Positions 23,454 through 36,475 of a stretch of DNA of 64,000 bases are shown in pieces; position 1 is the first letter of the stretch; every line of letters starts with the position of its first letter. The DNA lies in the NCBI RefSeq assembly GCF_000208865.1, contig NC_018391.1, positions 1,984,001 through 2,048,000 on the forward strand, written 5' to 3'. A program made the position numbers and the translations under genes. Source of the stretch: Neospora caninum Liverpool (taxonomy: Eukaryota; Apicomplexa; Conoidasida; Eucoccidiorida; Sarcocystidae). Under the pieces are notes generated by a model. It made no database searches. It worked only from the letters and a program-made list of their open reading frames with translations, and had not been told where the DNA came from.

Positions 23454-26400
23454 ATGGATTCCCCCTCGCCAGGCGCGAGCTCCCGGCGGACTGCTAGCCA
23501 CCGCACTGACGCGGAGGGTTCGCGCGGAAGTTCCTCGCACAGAGGCGCCTCGAGAGCCCGCGCGCCGTCCCGTTCGGACTCTCCCGCGTCTTCCAGGCTC
23601 CTGCCGCCCCCTTCCTCTGCACGCTCACGCGAAACGTCGAGAAACGCGTCAGATCCTTCCGCGACTCATGGCGCTCCTTCCCACCGCTCAGACGCCCCTC
23701 TCCGCGTTTCCGTTTCGCCCAGCTCCGAGCACCCCTCGAGTCGCTCGTTGGCGAAGCCAGGATCGGCGAAGGGAGGCGCCGGCCGCCGGAGGGACTCCGC
23801 CGAGAGGGAGAGACGTCGCTTCAGTTCCGACTCGCTTCCCACCATCAGAACCCACCTCGCTGACGACGAGAGCGATCGGCGAGGGTCGGGAAGGCAGGCA
23901 CTCGCTGGAGGCGCTGGGATGACTTCCAGAGGGAGCGATCAGAGAGCCGCGAGACGGCTGGGGGCTTCTCCGGCGACAGCAGATTCTCGGTCGCGAACGC
24001 ACGAGGAGAGTGGACGAGAAGGCGCCGAACCAGGAGCGTCGCGGAAAGAGATGCACGTTGGAGGGAAGCTGTATTGGCCGCGCGCCACGATCACTTACGG
24101 GCGCGGCGGACCTTGGCTCTTTTCACGCGATCCAGACAGCCCGGGGGGAGAGGAACCCTCACGGAGATCGAGAGCTGGCGACGCCAGAGAGGCTGTTGAG
24201 GATGGCAACCTCGAGCGGCGATCCTCGGTGCGCGACAGACTCAAGGAGATGGAAGAGTTGATCGAGAAAGCACTGCCTCAACCTGAACTGACAGCGGCCG
24301 ACTGGGCTGCTGCGAAAAAGAAGAAGAGCCTCAAACACGAACACCTCATCAAGAGAGAAGTCGGCAAACCTGCCGAAGACATCCACTTCACCAAGCGAGG
24401 CGACAGCTTCCACAAACCGGCCGTCGTTCTCCCTGGTGAAAGCGCGACTGATCAAATGCGTGAGTCTCTCCCGCGAAACGCTCTGGAGGAACAGGCGCGG
24501 CGCTGTGCGCAAGCGTGTACAGCCGCACCGAAGCTTCTTGTCCTTCTCTCGAATTGCGTCCAAGGGCTTTCACATTATCTGTAGAGAGGGAAATCTGCTG
24601 CTGACTCAGCATTTCTGGTGCGCCCCGGTTTTCGCTCCCCTGGCACGTGCGTCCGTCTACCTTGGATTCATCCCGAGTTATGAACGGATGCGAGTCTCCA
24701 CTCTGAGCGAATCCGAGGAACCCGCACTTTGTAGGCATATCGAATGCACGTGGTTCTCGGGGTATCACCCCATATCAAGGCCTCACGGCCAGGTGACCTG
24801 TGTTTGCGCCAACAACGTAGGATGGTCGACCGCACATACGGGACGCGATGATCCCAGAACGCCGGTTCGTGTTTGCGACGTGGCGCGAATGTCTTCTGGC
24901 CTTTTCTGTTCTGTGTCCCGGCTCAGGAATTCCGTGGATTGCGTCGAGTGCGCGCACGGGGCTCCTCGCTAAACAGGACGCTTCGACGGATGGGCCCAGA
25001 ACCAAACAACCGTCCGATTCGGCGCCGACGGTGGTAAGTTCCGGAGGTAGCGGAGAGTTTGTCAACAGATCTATCTTTCGCTTGGCTCTTTCAGGTGCCT
25101 AAAGAAGCGACCGATCCCAGCCACGTTCGCTCCACCACTGAAGCCAGTCATGCAGGCAGAGAGGCGCGCGGGCGGTCCGCGCCGACCTGCCGTTTACGAA
25201 CGTATTCGCTCATTCTAAACTCGTGTGAAATACGCGGCTCCATTTCGTTGTCTTCCGGGAACTTTGCGTCTTCTGTCTCGCTGTTTCCAGTTCGACAAAA
25301 CACTGCAGGAAATGCCAGAAGAACCTCTATCTCGCATGGACAACGCTCCACTCGAATCCACGCTTCTGGAGAGAGGCGCTTGTAGGTGTTGCCGCACGCG
25401 GCGTTTTCTGCAGAGCTACAGATCTGCCTAGAACAGCACGTGTCTCGGACGCAGCTACATTGATTCGCGCAAACACAATCTCTCTCTCGCCTGTTGCGTG
25501 GCTGCATTCAACCTCGAAGGGGGGGAACGGACGCGTGGGAGCCTGGGCTCTCCGGTCCCTCTCTGGTTGCTCCATTAGCCGTCCACCGGAGATTGCCTAT
25601 CCCCTTTCTTTCTATGAAGAGACGCTCGCTTTGCCCACGGGGTAACCGTCACACCGTCCCGGTGCCGCTTGCCGACTTTTTCACAGCTCTCGGCGTCTTC
25701 GCCTCCCCTCTGTTCCGAAACGTTCTGCAGGGGACGCGTACATGGAGCGAACTCACAGGACATACGAAACGAAGCAAGAGAGAGGGACAAAAGAATTCAG
25801 CAGCATGCTCCTCGAAAACCGCCACCGGCAGTCCAAGGCTCAGGCGGGATCCAGATCCGAGTAAGCCTTGCGTATCACGGGCACGTGACGCTCTACGTAC
25901 ACTTCTGTGAGCACCGGTGTGTTTTCCTCGGGCTTAATCTGCACATGCCAAATCCATCTGCGCGAATCCGGCATCTCCCTGGCTCCTTTTGGACATTTGC
26001 CTGCATCCACACAGTGCGACGTTGCCGCGTAGAGATACTTCTCTCGTGACCGAGAGGGACTTTCGGCGGTGACACATGGAAGGCATCACGACAGCTCAGA
26101 TACTGCAAAGCGACCTGTCCGACAAGCTAGGGCGACACGCGGGGGACAAAACGAGGAGCGGCGAAAGACACAAAGAGGTTAATGGGCCGCTCGAGCATTC
26201 TGTGATGGACTAGGCTGCATGCAGCTGGCTTGAGGAGAATAGGAGACAGGGGCGGGCGTGTACGAGGCAAAGAGACCGCTCTGCCCTCAAGAAGGAAACT
26301 CGAAGTATATCCGCAATTTCGCTTCATGTTGCTGGGGGGCGAAATATCGCTGTTGCGTCGACGCCAGTCTCGTCACTCTCCACCAGGCGTTGCTTTGCCT

Positions 26401-29400
26401 CGGAGGTGGTTTTCCACCGGTGTGCATCTGCAGGTCTCCTGGGCGCCTCGTTTGTATTCAGGACGGATGAGGACGAAAAAGCAGTCATGAGGAGAGATGC
26501 AGAGCAAGACGCCAAGCTGACGTCCAGTCCATACGTTCCTCTCCCTTACTCTCAGAAACAAGAAGAGTGGGATATCACGTCTCTCGGCAGAATTTCCACC
26601 GTAGCTGAAAAAGTGAGGACCAAACGCGCGTGTATGCTGGATTTGCGTCTGTGGGAAGGCACTGCTGCGTTCCGCATGAGGCATAAGAAGCAGCAACGGT
26701 TTGAGAGACTCGACGGGCGCGCGCACGTTTTGTGCTCCTGCGCGTTCCCTTGCTTCCGCCTCAGCCCGTGTTTTTCGTTTTCTTCGCCCCCCGCAGCCGT
26801 CGAGGTGGCTACGCTTTTCAGCGCGATGTGGGGCAGATAGCTTGGCGTCACTGGATGTGCTTCAGTACACACGAAAGGCCAATCGCTTGAGGACAGAATT
26901 CTTCAATTACTATGTGGGTTCCCGTGTCGCTCCTCTGTCGCTTCTTCGGCTGTCGACAGGACCACTAGCTGCGCCGGTCATGGTTAAGCTCTCTGTTTCT
27001 TTGCATCTCTGTTTTTTGTATTCCCCCGGCAATGGGACGTCTTCGTGTCAAGACTGCAGTCCCGGTTGCAGTGTCGCGGGGCGTTTCTCTGCATAAACAT
27101 GTGCGCATGCGCCCATTGTGGTTCCGGCTGCATGTGGTCACTTTGCCTGTCTGTTGGCGATCCGTTGGGACGTTTTTCTACGTGCTGCATAGGCACGCGC
27201 CCGTAGACGGGAGCTCTCAGTTACGGCACATGGAGAGTGCCGGCTGCCACTGCTTAAATCTTGTGTTCTTTTTCGTAGGTCTCCCACCGCCTCCACGACG
27301 CCCTTCCCTTTGAAGGGATTTCCTGGTCGCGCCAACCGACTCTGACCGACAGGAACGTGGATCTGTTCTTCCGCCTGGATTCGGAAGACACATGTGAACA
27401 ATTTCGGGTCACAGATGAGATTAGGTCGTCTCATGAGAGGGTTCGGGTAAGCGACGGAGCCTGGAAAAAAGCCTCACCGCACGCGTTCGGCTGTAAGAAC
27501 ACACTCCAAGACGAGATTCTGTCCCTGCCCCGCGGCTTAGATTCGAGGACCGAAAACCGCGTCAAGTTTCACGGGCCTTTCCTCTCTCGTGAGCAGTGGC
27601 GACGGCTCTACAGAATGAAGGTGAAGAACCCAGGAGACCTTCCGCGGTTCTTCGGGTATCTCCTAAAGAGTCGGTTACGTTTCCTCTGCTAAGTCGCTTC
27701 GGCAAACAGCGACTGAACCTCTTTTCGTTCAAGGACGAACCGCGCGTTTCGCTCCGCCCGTCGTGACGCCGACGAACGCAACACCACAGCTGTATTTCTG
27801 CTTCTCTAAATGCCAGGCGATCTAAGAAATGGAGAGGCCGGACGTGCTTCCATGCGAACCTGCGAGAGTTGCGAGAGTGCGTTTATTTTGGGTCGCGGAC
27901 CGCACGTGTGCCTCGGATCGTGTTCTTCTCGCAGTGTCCCCTTTCGTGTTTGGAGGACTCCACCTCGGGTTCGAGGACTCTTAGCCTGCGTCGCTTCGTG
28001 ACGACTCGCCTCTGCCTTGTGTGCTTGCGTGCAGTTCGCGGCCAAGGTGGTGAGACACTTGATGAAGGAGCCGGAGAGCGACAAGCGCACGAGATGGATG
28101 AATTGTAAGCTCTTCGTGTCTAGTCTCTCTTCCCCGCTTCCTCATTTCGGTTTTTGTCCTTGTCGCCTGTGGGGCGTCTGTTCTTCTCCCGTCATCCGAT
28201 GTTTAGGTCGCCGCGACAAACACAGCGTCAGGGAGCGAGACAGCGGCTTCCAAGCTCTCCATGTTGAAAATGCGTGTTGTTCATCCTTTCTTCCCGATCG
28301 TCACCGTCTTCCTCTGTTTTCCTCTTTTCTCCGTTGCTTTCTCGATTCGCCTCGAGGGTGGACCTCGCCTCGGCGGTCTCGATTGACTACGGAGGAAAAT
28401 GCTCCACGCTGTCCCCTGCTGCGGAGGTTTCGTCTGTCGTGTTCTCCGCCCTTTTCGTTCTTTGTCGGCTGCTTCTCAGTAGCGTTTGCCGCATCGATCC
28501 AACTGGCCGGTGTGGCCGTGTGCATGCAGTGAGGAGAGTGGCGAAACTGTACGCCGGAGCCCCAGTGTGCAGCACTGAGTCGCCGAGTGGCTCGGACGAA
28601 CTGGAAATAAAACTCCTCAGGAGCAGAGACTGGAGAAGAAGCTTTGAGTGCCGAGACGAAGACGAAGACGCGACAACGACGGTTGCCGGAACGCCCCCCC
28701 CTCCGATCGATTCCCCTCGACTGCCCCATCCGTACTGTCATCGGGAATGGGGCCCAAAGAGGCCAAAGGGGGCTGAACCAAAACTCAATATCAGCAAAGA
28801 AAGGGATTACTTATGGGAGTTGGAGCGCGTTCTCGAGACGATCAACGAAACGCTGGGTCCGCCTTGGAGACAGAAGGTAAGCCGTTTTCGCTGCAGCCGA
28901 ACCTGCACTGAATGCCGTGCTGACAAAACAGCGAGCACAACGCGGGAGAGGCACGGGATCCTCTTTTTACGGGAACGGCGAGGGCCACGCTACGCCACAC
29001 CAGACGCTCCGCACTTGCTTAAACAGAAAGAAGCCCGCGCGCGCTTGGTACACGCATCTCCACTCATTTCTGGGGGAAGGCAGCGACGGTATTAACTCGA
29101 AGGAATGATCTAGACCCGGTCTGAACCACCTGCACAAATACACGCTTTATCTATGTATATGACGGTCTGTAGGCACGTCTAACTTCGTAGAGTTCAGGGT
29201 AGCTGAGAACCGATTGCCAAGTTTCGAGTCACGCCTAGTCCAGCTGTGTGCTTGTGGGCCACACATCGCGCCTCCTGGCGCCACGTTTGCGTTCGACTCG
29301 GGTACTGAGCCAAGGTCTCTGTTTCCCGTTGGGGAGAATGGATTCCCGATCCGCCGCAGAGTGTTGTTTCTGGTCTCGCTTCCAGTGCCTGGCGTGGAGA

Positions 29401-30066
29401 GAATGCAGGGGGCGGTGGGGACGAGAAAAAAGTTAGGCACCAAATGGCGGGAAAATATCCTGCTTGAGGTTTGGGGACCGCTGATGCTTAATGGTTTCAC
29501 AGTCAAAACGTGCCCGCACGGCCACGGTCGCACTTTTTGCCTTTCTTTTTCAGTTGCCTAAAGCCGGTCTTCTTGCCACACTGCTGCGACACCCGATGCC
29601 AGTTCCCCTGCGCGAACGACTGGGGCGATCGGGGGCAGAGCTCATAGGGCGCCTCCACCGAGGCCGCTTCTGGGCGGAACTGTTTCACAGCATTTGGTTC
29701 TCGTTGACTGTCGAGAGGTTCCAGCTTTTCTACACGAACTACACGGGCGCGACGTTCCTAGACTGGGATCCCGCAACTAGTGCCTTCGACTGGGTATACT
29801 ACACTCGCAATCTGCCCAGGATGTTCCGCCTATCCAACTACCTCATGACAGGTAGGGAGACAGGGGGAAAAGAAGATGCGTAACGACAATGCCAGTTGGG
29901 AAGAAAACCCAGAGTGAAGAGGGGACCCAAACGACACGCGTAGATACGCTGGAGATGCGTGCCTCTCACAGTGGGCGTCATATACACGTATACACGTAAA
30001 AAACACAGGTTTTATAAGTTGACACGCTGGAAAATATCTCCCTCTATATCTCTTTATATACAAGTC

Positions 30067-30116
<50 letters not shown>

Positions 30117-33100
30117 TTGCGTGATTCGCATGGTTAATGTGTGTGCGCCGATATGCATGTAGAGTTAGCGGGGCCGACGAGCAAGGGAAAACGAGCGAAG
30201 GAGGAAATCTGATAAGCAGCGGGAGTTCTGCGGATGCTGTGAAACAGACAGGTGCATGCGTACGTGACCAAGTGTACATGAGTCCGCACAAAACAAGCGT
30301 GAAGAAAACTTCCGGGACGATGTGGCAAACAGAAATTCCATGAGCTGCGGCGAGGGCATGCGTTGACACCGTTTCGCCATTGGATCAGCCGAGCGCTTCC
30401 GTTTTCTCCTGCTGGTTTCCAGGCGCGCTCGAGTCGCATATCCCTGGCCTCCAGCGACTTCTGTTTCGCCTGAATTCCCTCAACTTTTTCGCGTACCGCG
30501 TCAGCTGGTCACTCCACTACTCCTTCTATGGGAACAAGTTGTTTTCGCAGCCGGACCGTTCTGCCTATCTTGCCAAAGACGGCAAAACGCTGGACCCAGT
30601 CTCGATGGCTACGCTCGCCTTCACGTTGCTCCGGTGTCTCCTGAAGCACTCCACTGCATGCACCGCGCTTCAATACAATATTGAAGCGGTTGGCCGGCTG
30701 TGGCCATTTGTTCTCGAATACAAGACGAATTTCATCACCAAGGAAGAACTCTGTGTGCGGATGTTCACCTGCCCTCTGACAAATGGTTTCTTCTCCGTCC
30801 TCGCCAACGGTGAAGTAAGCTGCATCGATCGGGTTTTGCGACGCTTCACCTGGGCAGGGTGCTTGCCGCCTCAGAAGCCTAGGCATTCCTAGAGATCGAT
30901 AACGCGGCGGGCACCAAATTCGAGAACCGTGTCGGTTGACAGCACCAAGCTGAAAGGACGGAAAAACGCCGCTTGCCCCTCGCAGGGGCGTCACCAACGC
31001 GTGGAAATTAGCGTATCCCGTTGTCGATCGACCGTTACATCTGTCCTCTCCCCCTCCATCTGCGTGTCCGGTTATTCCCTTTCTCTCCGTGAACCTGTGT
31101 GCACCCTGCCTATCTGCCAATCATTTCACAAGCGACCAGAGATGAGCGTATTTCTCTACGGCGATCCAGCTAGCTGTCTTCACGTCTGTGGGGTGCCTGG
31201 GTGTCCGCGTACAATTTGCCCTCGTGTCAGTATGACCAGCGACAGGTCTTTCTCTCTGTACCCCTCACACTCCTTTTTGCATACTGTTTCTACTCGCTTG
31301 TGCGCCTGTTCAATGATGTGTGCGTATGCATACATATGCGCGTATACGGCGCATGGCGAGCAACGCACATCGCAGGCATCTACATACAGAATTATATGTG
31401 TATATATATATATTAATATATAAACTGAGCCAGGGGTGCTTGTCGTACTTGGTGCTTTTTAACTGTCGCAAAGTAAATGAATATATGTTGAAAAACTAAC
31501 CTTTCGATATGGTGGATTTTCGACAGGTCCCAGAGATGCCGCAAGCAGTCCACGCCATACACTCCTACTTTCTCCTCCTGACTGAGTTTCTGTACGGAGG
31601 ACGTCCTCAAGGTGAGTTCCTCTCAAGAATGGGTGGCCTTTGTTTCTGTTAAATTTTCGTTTCTCATTTGTGCGTGTATACCGTAGCTGCTCTCTAGACG
31701 AGTGACCGGCCGCGCCTCCCCGGTCTGACTTACCCATTGTTGTCTTGCCTTTCCCGAGCCCTGTGCGCTAGGCTACCCCGGCTTACGGTCTCCTTCTCGT
31801 TCGTTTGCTGTTTCGTCGTTTCTCCCCGAGACTTCCTCTTTTCTCTTCCAGCTTCCGTCCTCAGGATTCTGGTACCTTCTTCGGTCTTGACACTCGTCGC
31901 CGTTGTCTATTTGCTTTGTATATACTTTTCTGTTGCCTGATGGGGGGATTTTGCGTTTCCTCGTGCTCAGCTGCAAACCTCATTCCTCCAGTCAGCTGCA
32001 ACGCGACTTCTGTTCATATGTTTTGCACATCTTCTTGGCTTCCCTCGGCTTCGTTTCTCCCCTCTCGGCGCGCTAGGGAAAAACGCGACTGGTGCATGCT
32101 GTCCTCATTCTCGGCTCACACCGTATGGGTCCCGTCGTCCAGGCGTTATCCATCTGCGTGGCGTTCTCGCTTCTGGTCCTCCAATTGAAGTGTGTAGAGT
32201 TGGTGCCTATGGGCGCATGAAACCCCGTGCAATGTAGACAAAGTCTGAAGTGTTTCCATCTTGTGGGTTCGGCTGCGACTTACACTTTGAGACGACCTCC
32301 GACACCCATGCAGATCTGCTTGTTGTGTCGTGTTTCCCTTCAGGTTTCTTTGAGTCGTTGTCGAAGAGTTTCGACACGTGCGTCCCGTGCATTTGGATGC
32401 ACCTGGCGGCAGCACTCAATTCCGCATGCGTCATGAACGTTTTTCTCGTCGGCGATATCCTGGCGTTCATCACGGATCTGCTCTACCTCACCTGTCTCGA
32501 CGGCGCGGCGCTTCCACAGAGAGCAGCCCGACTTATTCACAAGAGAATCGCTTCGAAACTCCTGCACTTGCTCGGCGAGAACCGTCCAGATCTCGCTGAT
32601 AGCGAGACCTGGGACCACGTCGAACGCAATGCCAAGTGTCTACGGAAGGCTCTCTTCACGGTAGGGAGCGAGAACCGAGGGAGAAAAAATAGCAATATCC
32701 AAAGAAAGCCGACCGGAAAGCACTGATGGAGAAGCGCACGAAACGCTGCCAGGCACCGTCTCCCTTTCGCTGAGAGAGACGTGATCCAAAATTCGCTCTC
32801 TGCAGACGTGAAGCGGACTGGAAGCCAGGAACGGAGCTATCCATTAGGTTGTCTTCTCCACACACACGCACACGCAAAAGGCTGGTTGGGACCGGACGGC
32901 ACAGGACGAGGAAAGCCTGAGAACACAACAGTCAACGACGGGGCTGTTGTGAAACACGGATGCGATAGGTAGGACCGTTGGAGACACCTGAACGCCGAGG
33001 CACAGTGTGCCTTTCGCGGAAATGTCCTCCCCTGGAGCAAAATGCGCCGGGGTGCTATGGTGTGTGACAGTGACTGAAAGAAGGCGCTTGTTTAACGGCC

Positions 33101-34112
33101 ATAGCCCATCGGCAGGTTTTCCGCACTTTGCCGCGCGTCAGTGGAGATGTGCACATGGCTAGTGCAGGACAGAAAGGAGCTGCCTCGAAATGCGTTGCCG
33201 AGTCCTATTCACTTTGAAAGAAAATTTCGGTTCTGCATTGGTTCTCAGGCAATGAGAGGCCAGGCCATTGAACCGGAGCTCCTCGAACCCTTCACCCTTC
33301 CGGTGCGCTCTGCGCCGGGAACCGACCCCAACGTCTACAAACTTCCGTGGCCTTCTCTCGCGAGACTGTTCCCGTCACCGGATCAAATCCCCTGCTGGCG
33401 TCCGGGATGCACGAAAAATCTTCGCTTGGCCCCAGAACAAGTCAAGCAGCCCGGGGCTGAAAACTTTCGATACTGCCCAAAGTGAGCACGAAGAGAGGCG
33501 AGGAGCAAACTGGAACGGGAGGGGAGAACAAAAGAATAGGTGGAGAAACAGGGAGTCTTGTGGCCGCAGTCTGAATGGATATCCGCAAACCTCACCCGGC
33601 GTGGCGCCCCTTGATGCACGTCAACTTTCGAGTACACGCAGGAAAGAGTAAGCGAGACGCACTTCCAACGCCAAGGAGCGCAGAGATTTCAGGGGTGTCT
33701 ATTGAGCTCCATAGGCCACCGACTGCGTTTCCACCTTGAGCAATACAGAACATCTACTATCCACTCCTTCATTCCATGCTGTGGCTTTTTAAAAAGAGAG
33801 CACCCGTCAGGGGATCCAGTCTTTCGGTTTTTCATCCAACTCGCTTGTTCCATTCTCCTTTCGTATCTTGGAGCAGATGCAACATTGCCGCGTACTGCAG
33901 CCAGGTCTGCCAAGATCGACATTGGGTCTTGGAGCATCGGCAGGTAAGTATTCCTCCGTTTTTGATTTCTTGACAACCGCGTATTTCTCTTATTCTCTCT
34001 ACCGCTAAGCATACCTAAGGATCGCTTCGCGCACATGTCCGTCTCCACGTCTACCTTCTGGCGTACCGCACCGCTTTCCCCTTCCCGTCTTTATCCTGTA
34101 CCCATCCATGCA

Positions 34113-34155
<43 letters not shown>

Positions 34156-34194
34156 TTATATATGCATATAGTTACATAAATATATCGATATAAT

Positions 34195-34228
<34 letters not shown>

Positions 34229-34725
34229 CCTACGAGAGAGAAGAAAATGGGCAGAGCATCTACCTGTGATTTCACTTGGCTCTTGCTTGAATGGTGTATC
34301 CATCTACTACAGCACGACACCCGAAGCGATCGCATGTGCAATGATATATGCATGTATATCCATCGCACTGCACATCTGCATAGATAGCTGACGCTCACGT
34401 AAGTATAGACACACGCGTGCCTATCATATATAAACCGGTTCATTTGTGTGAGTGCGCTTTGCAGGCGTTGCGTTGTCTTGATTTCTGTATGATGTTCGTT
34501 TTGTCCTGTTCTCGCACGGTGACCGCGATTGTTCGATACCTCCCGTCTGCGTCTTCTCTTCTCCAGGTGTGTGCCTACTTCCGACGGCCGCCAACCTTTC
34601 TTCGCTTTCACATGCTTCCTGGGCAAGTACCCATGGAGCTGCAGGTTCCGGTTTTCGACATCTTCAAGGGAATGTTTGATTTCGAATGGGTAGACGACGG
34701 GAGCGCATTTGAAGCGATCTTTTAG
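23454..34725 (+). CDS. MYND-type zinc-finger protein, fifteen exons
   Basis: Exons: 23454-24459, 24927-25033, 25291-25381, 25731-25860, 26462-26612, 27279-27446, 28035-28104, 28530-28876, 29554-29851, 30423-30814, 31527-31611, 32344-32660, 33249-33481, 33877-33943, 34567-34725. All are GT-AG, phase agrees at every junction, and the result is about 1,206 residues ending in TAG. The ATG lies in AAGATGG, a good context. Residues 1-340 are a Ser/Arg-rich disordered tail. The middle (about 575-1060) is helix-rich, with Trp/Tyr/Phe-rich segments such as FHSIWFSLTVERFQLFY. The C-terminus holds a MYND finger (separate entry). MYND fingers bind short proline-rich peptides and usually mark scaffold or chaperone-adaptor proteins, for example dynein-assembly factor ZMYND10, or Arm-repeat adaptors. 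I cannot place this protein in one of those families. Exons 3-4 have a second solution (donor at 25386 with acceptor at 25686) that keeps the same downstream frame. Confidence 0.85.
30069..30114. repeat. TA microsatellite in MYND-gene intron
   Basis: About 23 uninterrupted AT units inside intron 29852-30422. It is the longest pure run in the window. Confidence 0.92.
31399..31422. repeat. TA microsatellite in MYND-gene intron
   Basis: Short imperfect TA run inside intron 30815-31526, about 100 bp before the acceptor. Confidence 0.8.
33393..34572 (+). other. MYND zinc finger, split over three exons
   Basis: After splicing, the metal ligands are Cys1103, Cys1108, Cys1130, Cys1133, Cys1139, Cys1143, His1147 or His1152, and Cys1156 (approximate numbering). 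The second half, YCSQVCQDRHWVLEH, is the hallmark YCSxxCQxxHW of MYND fingers. The first pair has spacing Cx4C where Cx2C is usual, and about 21 residues separate the two halves, so the first zinc site is divergent. Two introns interrupt the domain. Confidence 0.85.
34113..34228. repeat. compound TA / GA microsatellite in MYND-gene intron
   Basis: Long imperfect TA tract followed directly by a GA run of about nine units (34211-34228), inside the last intron 33944-34566. Confidence 0.9.
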
Positions 34726-36475
34726 ATCTGCAAGGCCCACAAGGATCTGAAATTGCTTTTTTTGTTTTTTTTCTCATATTGTTTGGCACGTTTTTAACGT
34801 TTTCGTTTCTATCGTTTCTCAATCTTCCTTGCGACTCGATATTCGCTTCAGCTCTCGCCTCTCGGTATCGGCTCCCTTTTTTTGCCATTGCTCGTCATTT
34901 GCTTTTCGTTCATCTTTGTCGAGAGGGAAAGTAAAGCGAAGCAGGTCTAGGATTGAAAGCAATGTAGTGTTTGTCAATCGTGTGAAGCAGATCGGCCTCG
35001 CGGCAGCCAAAGTGGCGTTTCGGAAAGACCCTTCCACCATAAAATCGATTTTGTTTCTACCACCCGTTCCTTCGCACGTTTTCGATGCCATCGCACTGAT
35101 GTCGAGAAAAAAGGACGAAAGAGAGGCACGAGCGCACATCTCGTGACACAGATGAGGGAGATTGGGGAGGATAGTGACGCTGCTAGAGAAGGCAGAAGCA
35201 CACAGACGAAAATGAGGCGACACGCGAGGTAATATCTCGGCGTAGACACTATACCGGATCTCTGTAACCGTAATTCCCAAGGGGTAAAGGAAAGGCTGCC
35301 AAGAGGAAATGTCGCCCCGCTGGGCTCCCTTTAGGAGTTGCCAGCGAAAGAAGTGGAACGTGTTCAAGCGGAGAATTCAGGGCCGAAAACGTTTTCCCGC
35401 GAGATTAGACAATCGGACACGGATCTGACCTTTCGGTTGACTCTGTCGGGTGTCAGCACTGGTGCATAGACACTCGACTCGGTGGATCTTCATGCTTGGA
35501 AAGATCTGCAAAACCTACGCTTGCCGTATCAAAGCGACTTCCGACGGCGAACTTCGAAGAAAGAGCAGTGTCAAAGCCGGTGAATCTGTGGACAGCTCTG
35601 CATACATGCACCTATGGATACATGCGGAGGTCTGTGCATAGAGCCTAAATGGGGTTCGCTTCGCGGCTCCGACGCTGCGCCCCCCGCTGGTTTTGACGTG
35701 TGGGGAACATCTGAAGCTGAATTTTGGTTTTCTGTTGTGCGCGACCGGTCCTCACACTTTCCCCGACCTTGTGTCGGGCCTTCGGTCTTCTGTTCATTCT
35801 CTCCCATGGTGCTCCTCTGACTGAGGCGCCATCTACATTGATGGTGTGTCCTCCCCGTCCGTGGCGCTTGCCTTTCGCTCTCGCCTTCGTCCGAGCCTTC
35901 GTGTGGCGTCTCTGCGTCTGCGCTTTGAGCGAATGCAAAGGTGCATTATGGAAGGTATTCGCGGAACCATTTACAATCGTTCCCCTTTCCCGTCTCTCTT
36001 TCGTCTATATGTGCGTGCGGTTGCGCCCCCGACGCACGGGATGCCCACCCTTTGCGCAGCCTGCCAAACTCGGAGACAGAAGGCAACACCCCGCGTGAAA
36101 AAGAGACACAGGAGAAGCTCGAGCCGTCTCCAAAGCCCATGGGACTCCCCTGCGCTCCTCCCCCCTATCATTTCCATTTTCCTCTAACCTCGTCTGGAGG
36201 CGCCAGGCCGCGTCACTCGACACAGAAGACCAAAACACGCGGAGGCGGCGACGGCAGTGAACAGACGAGACCAGCAGGTGTGCAGGTGACAAAACTGGAG
36301 ACACAAGAGACGGCGCAAACACAGCAGTACCAAAGACGCAGTGACTCCCCCGCCAGAGCCGAGGGGAGTTTTTCTGGAGTCCCCCGTACCGCGAAGATGC
36401 AGACCTAGACAATGGCATGTTGCTCGTGTAGGTGTCGTGATTCCGGGGCTCTCGCGGCGCGTCTCAAGGGTGGAT
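34726..36475. other. convergent intergenic region / 3' UTRs
   Basis: Sits between the stop codons of the MYND gene (+) and the transporter gene (-). T-rich tracts at 34748-34772 follow the MYND stop codon and may mark its 3' UTR. ORFs on either strand (for example 34819-35367 minus) lack start context, splice partners and recognisable motifs. No gene supported. Confidence 0.6.

Noticed and set aside
25095..25224. Possible exon after TTTCAG at 25094 (VPKEATDPSH...)
   Set aside because: It would leave a 61-bp intron, and no reasonable donor keeps phase with the exon at 25291; exon 25033 joins 25291 directly in phase.
27447..27692. Continuation of the open frame after the MYND exon ending at 27446
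   Set aside because: A strong GTAAGC donor lies at 27447, and the exon 28035-28104 joins in phase to give a continuous helix; the open frame is best read as intron.
30069..30114. Regular repeat as a CRISPR-like array
   Set aside because: It is a dinucleotide run with no unique spacers, in a eukaryotic intron.
34819..35367. Minus-strand 182-codon ORF in the convergent region
   Set aside because: No start context, no splice partner, unlike protein composition; lies where 3' UTRs are expected.
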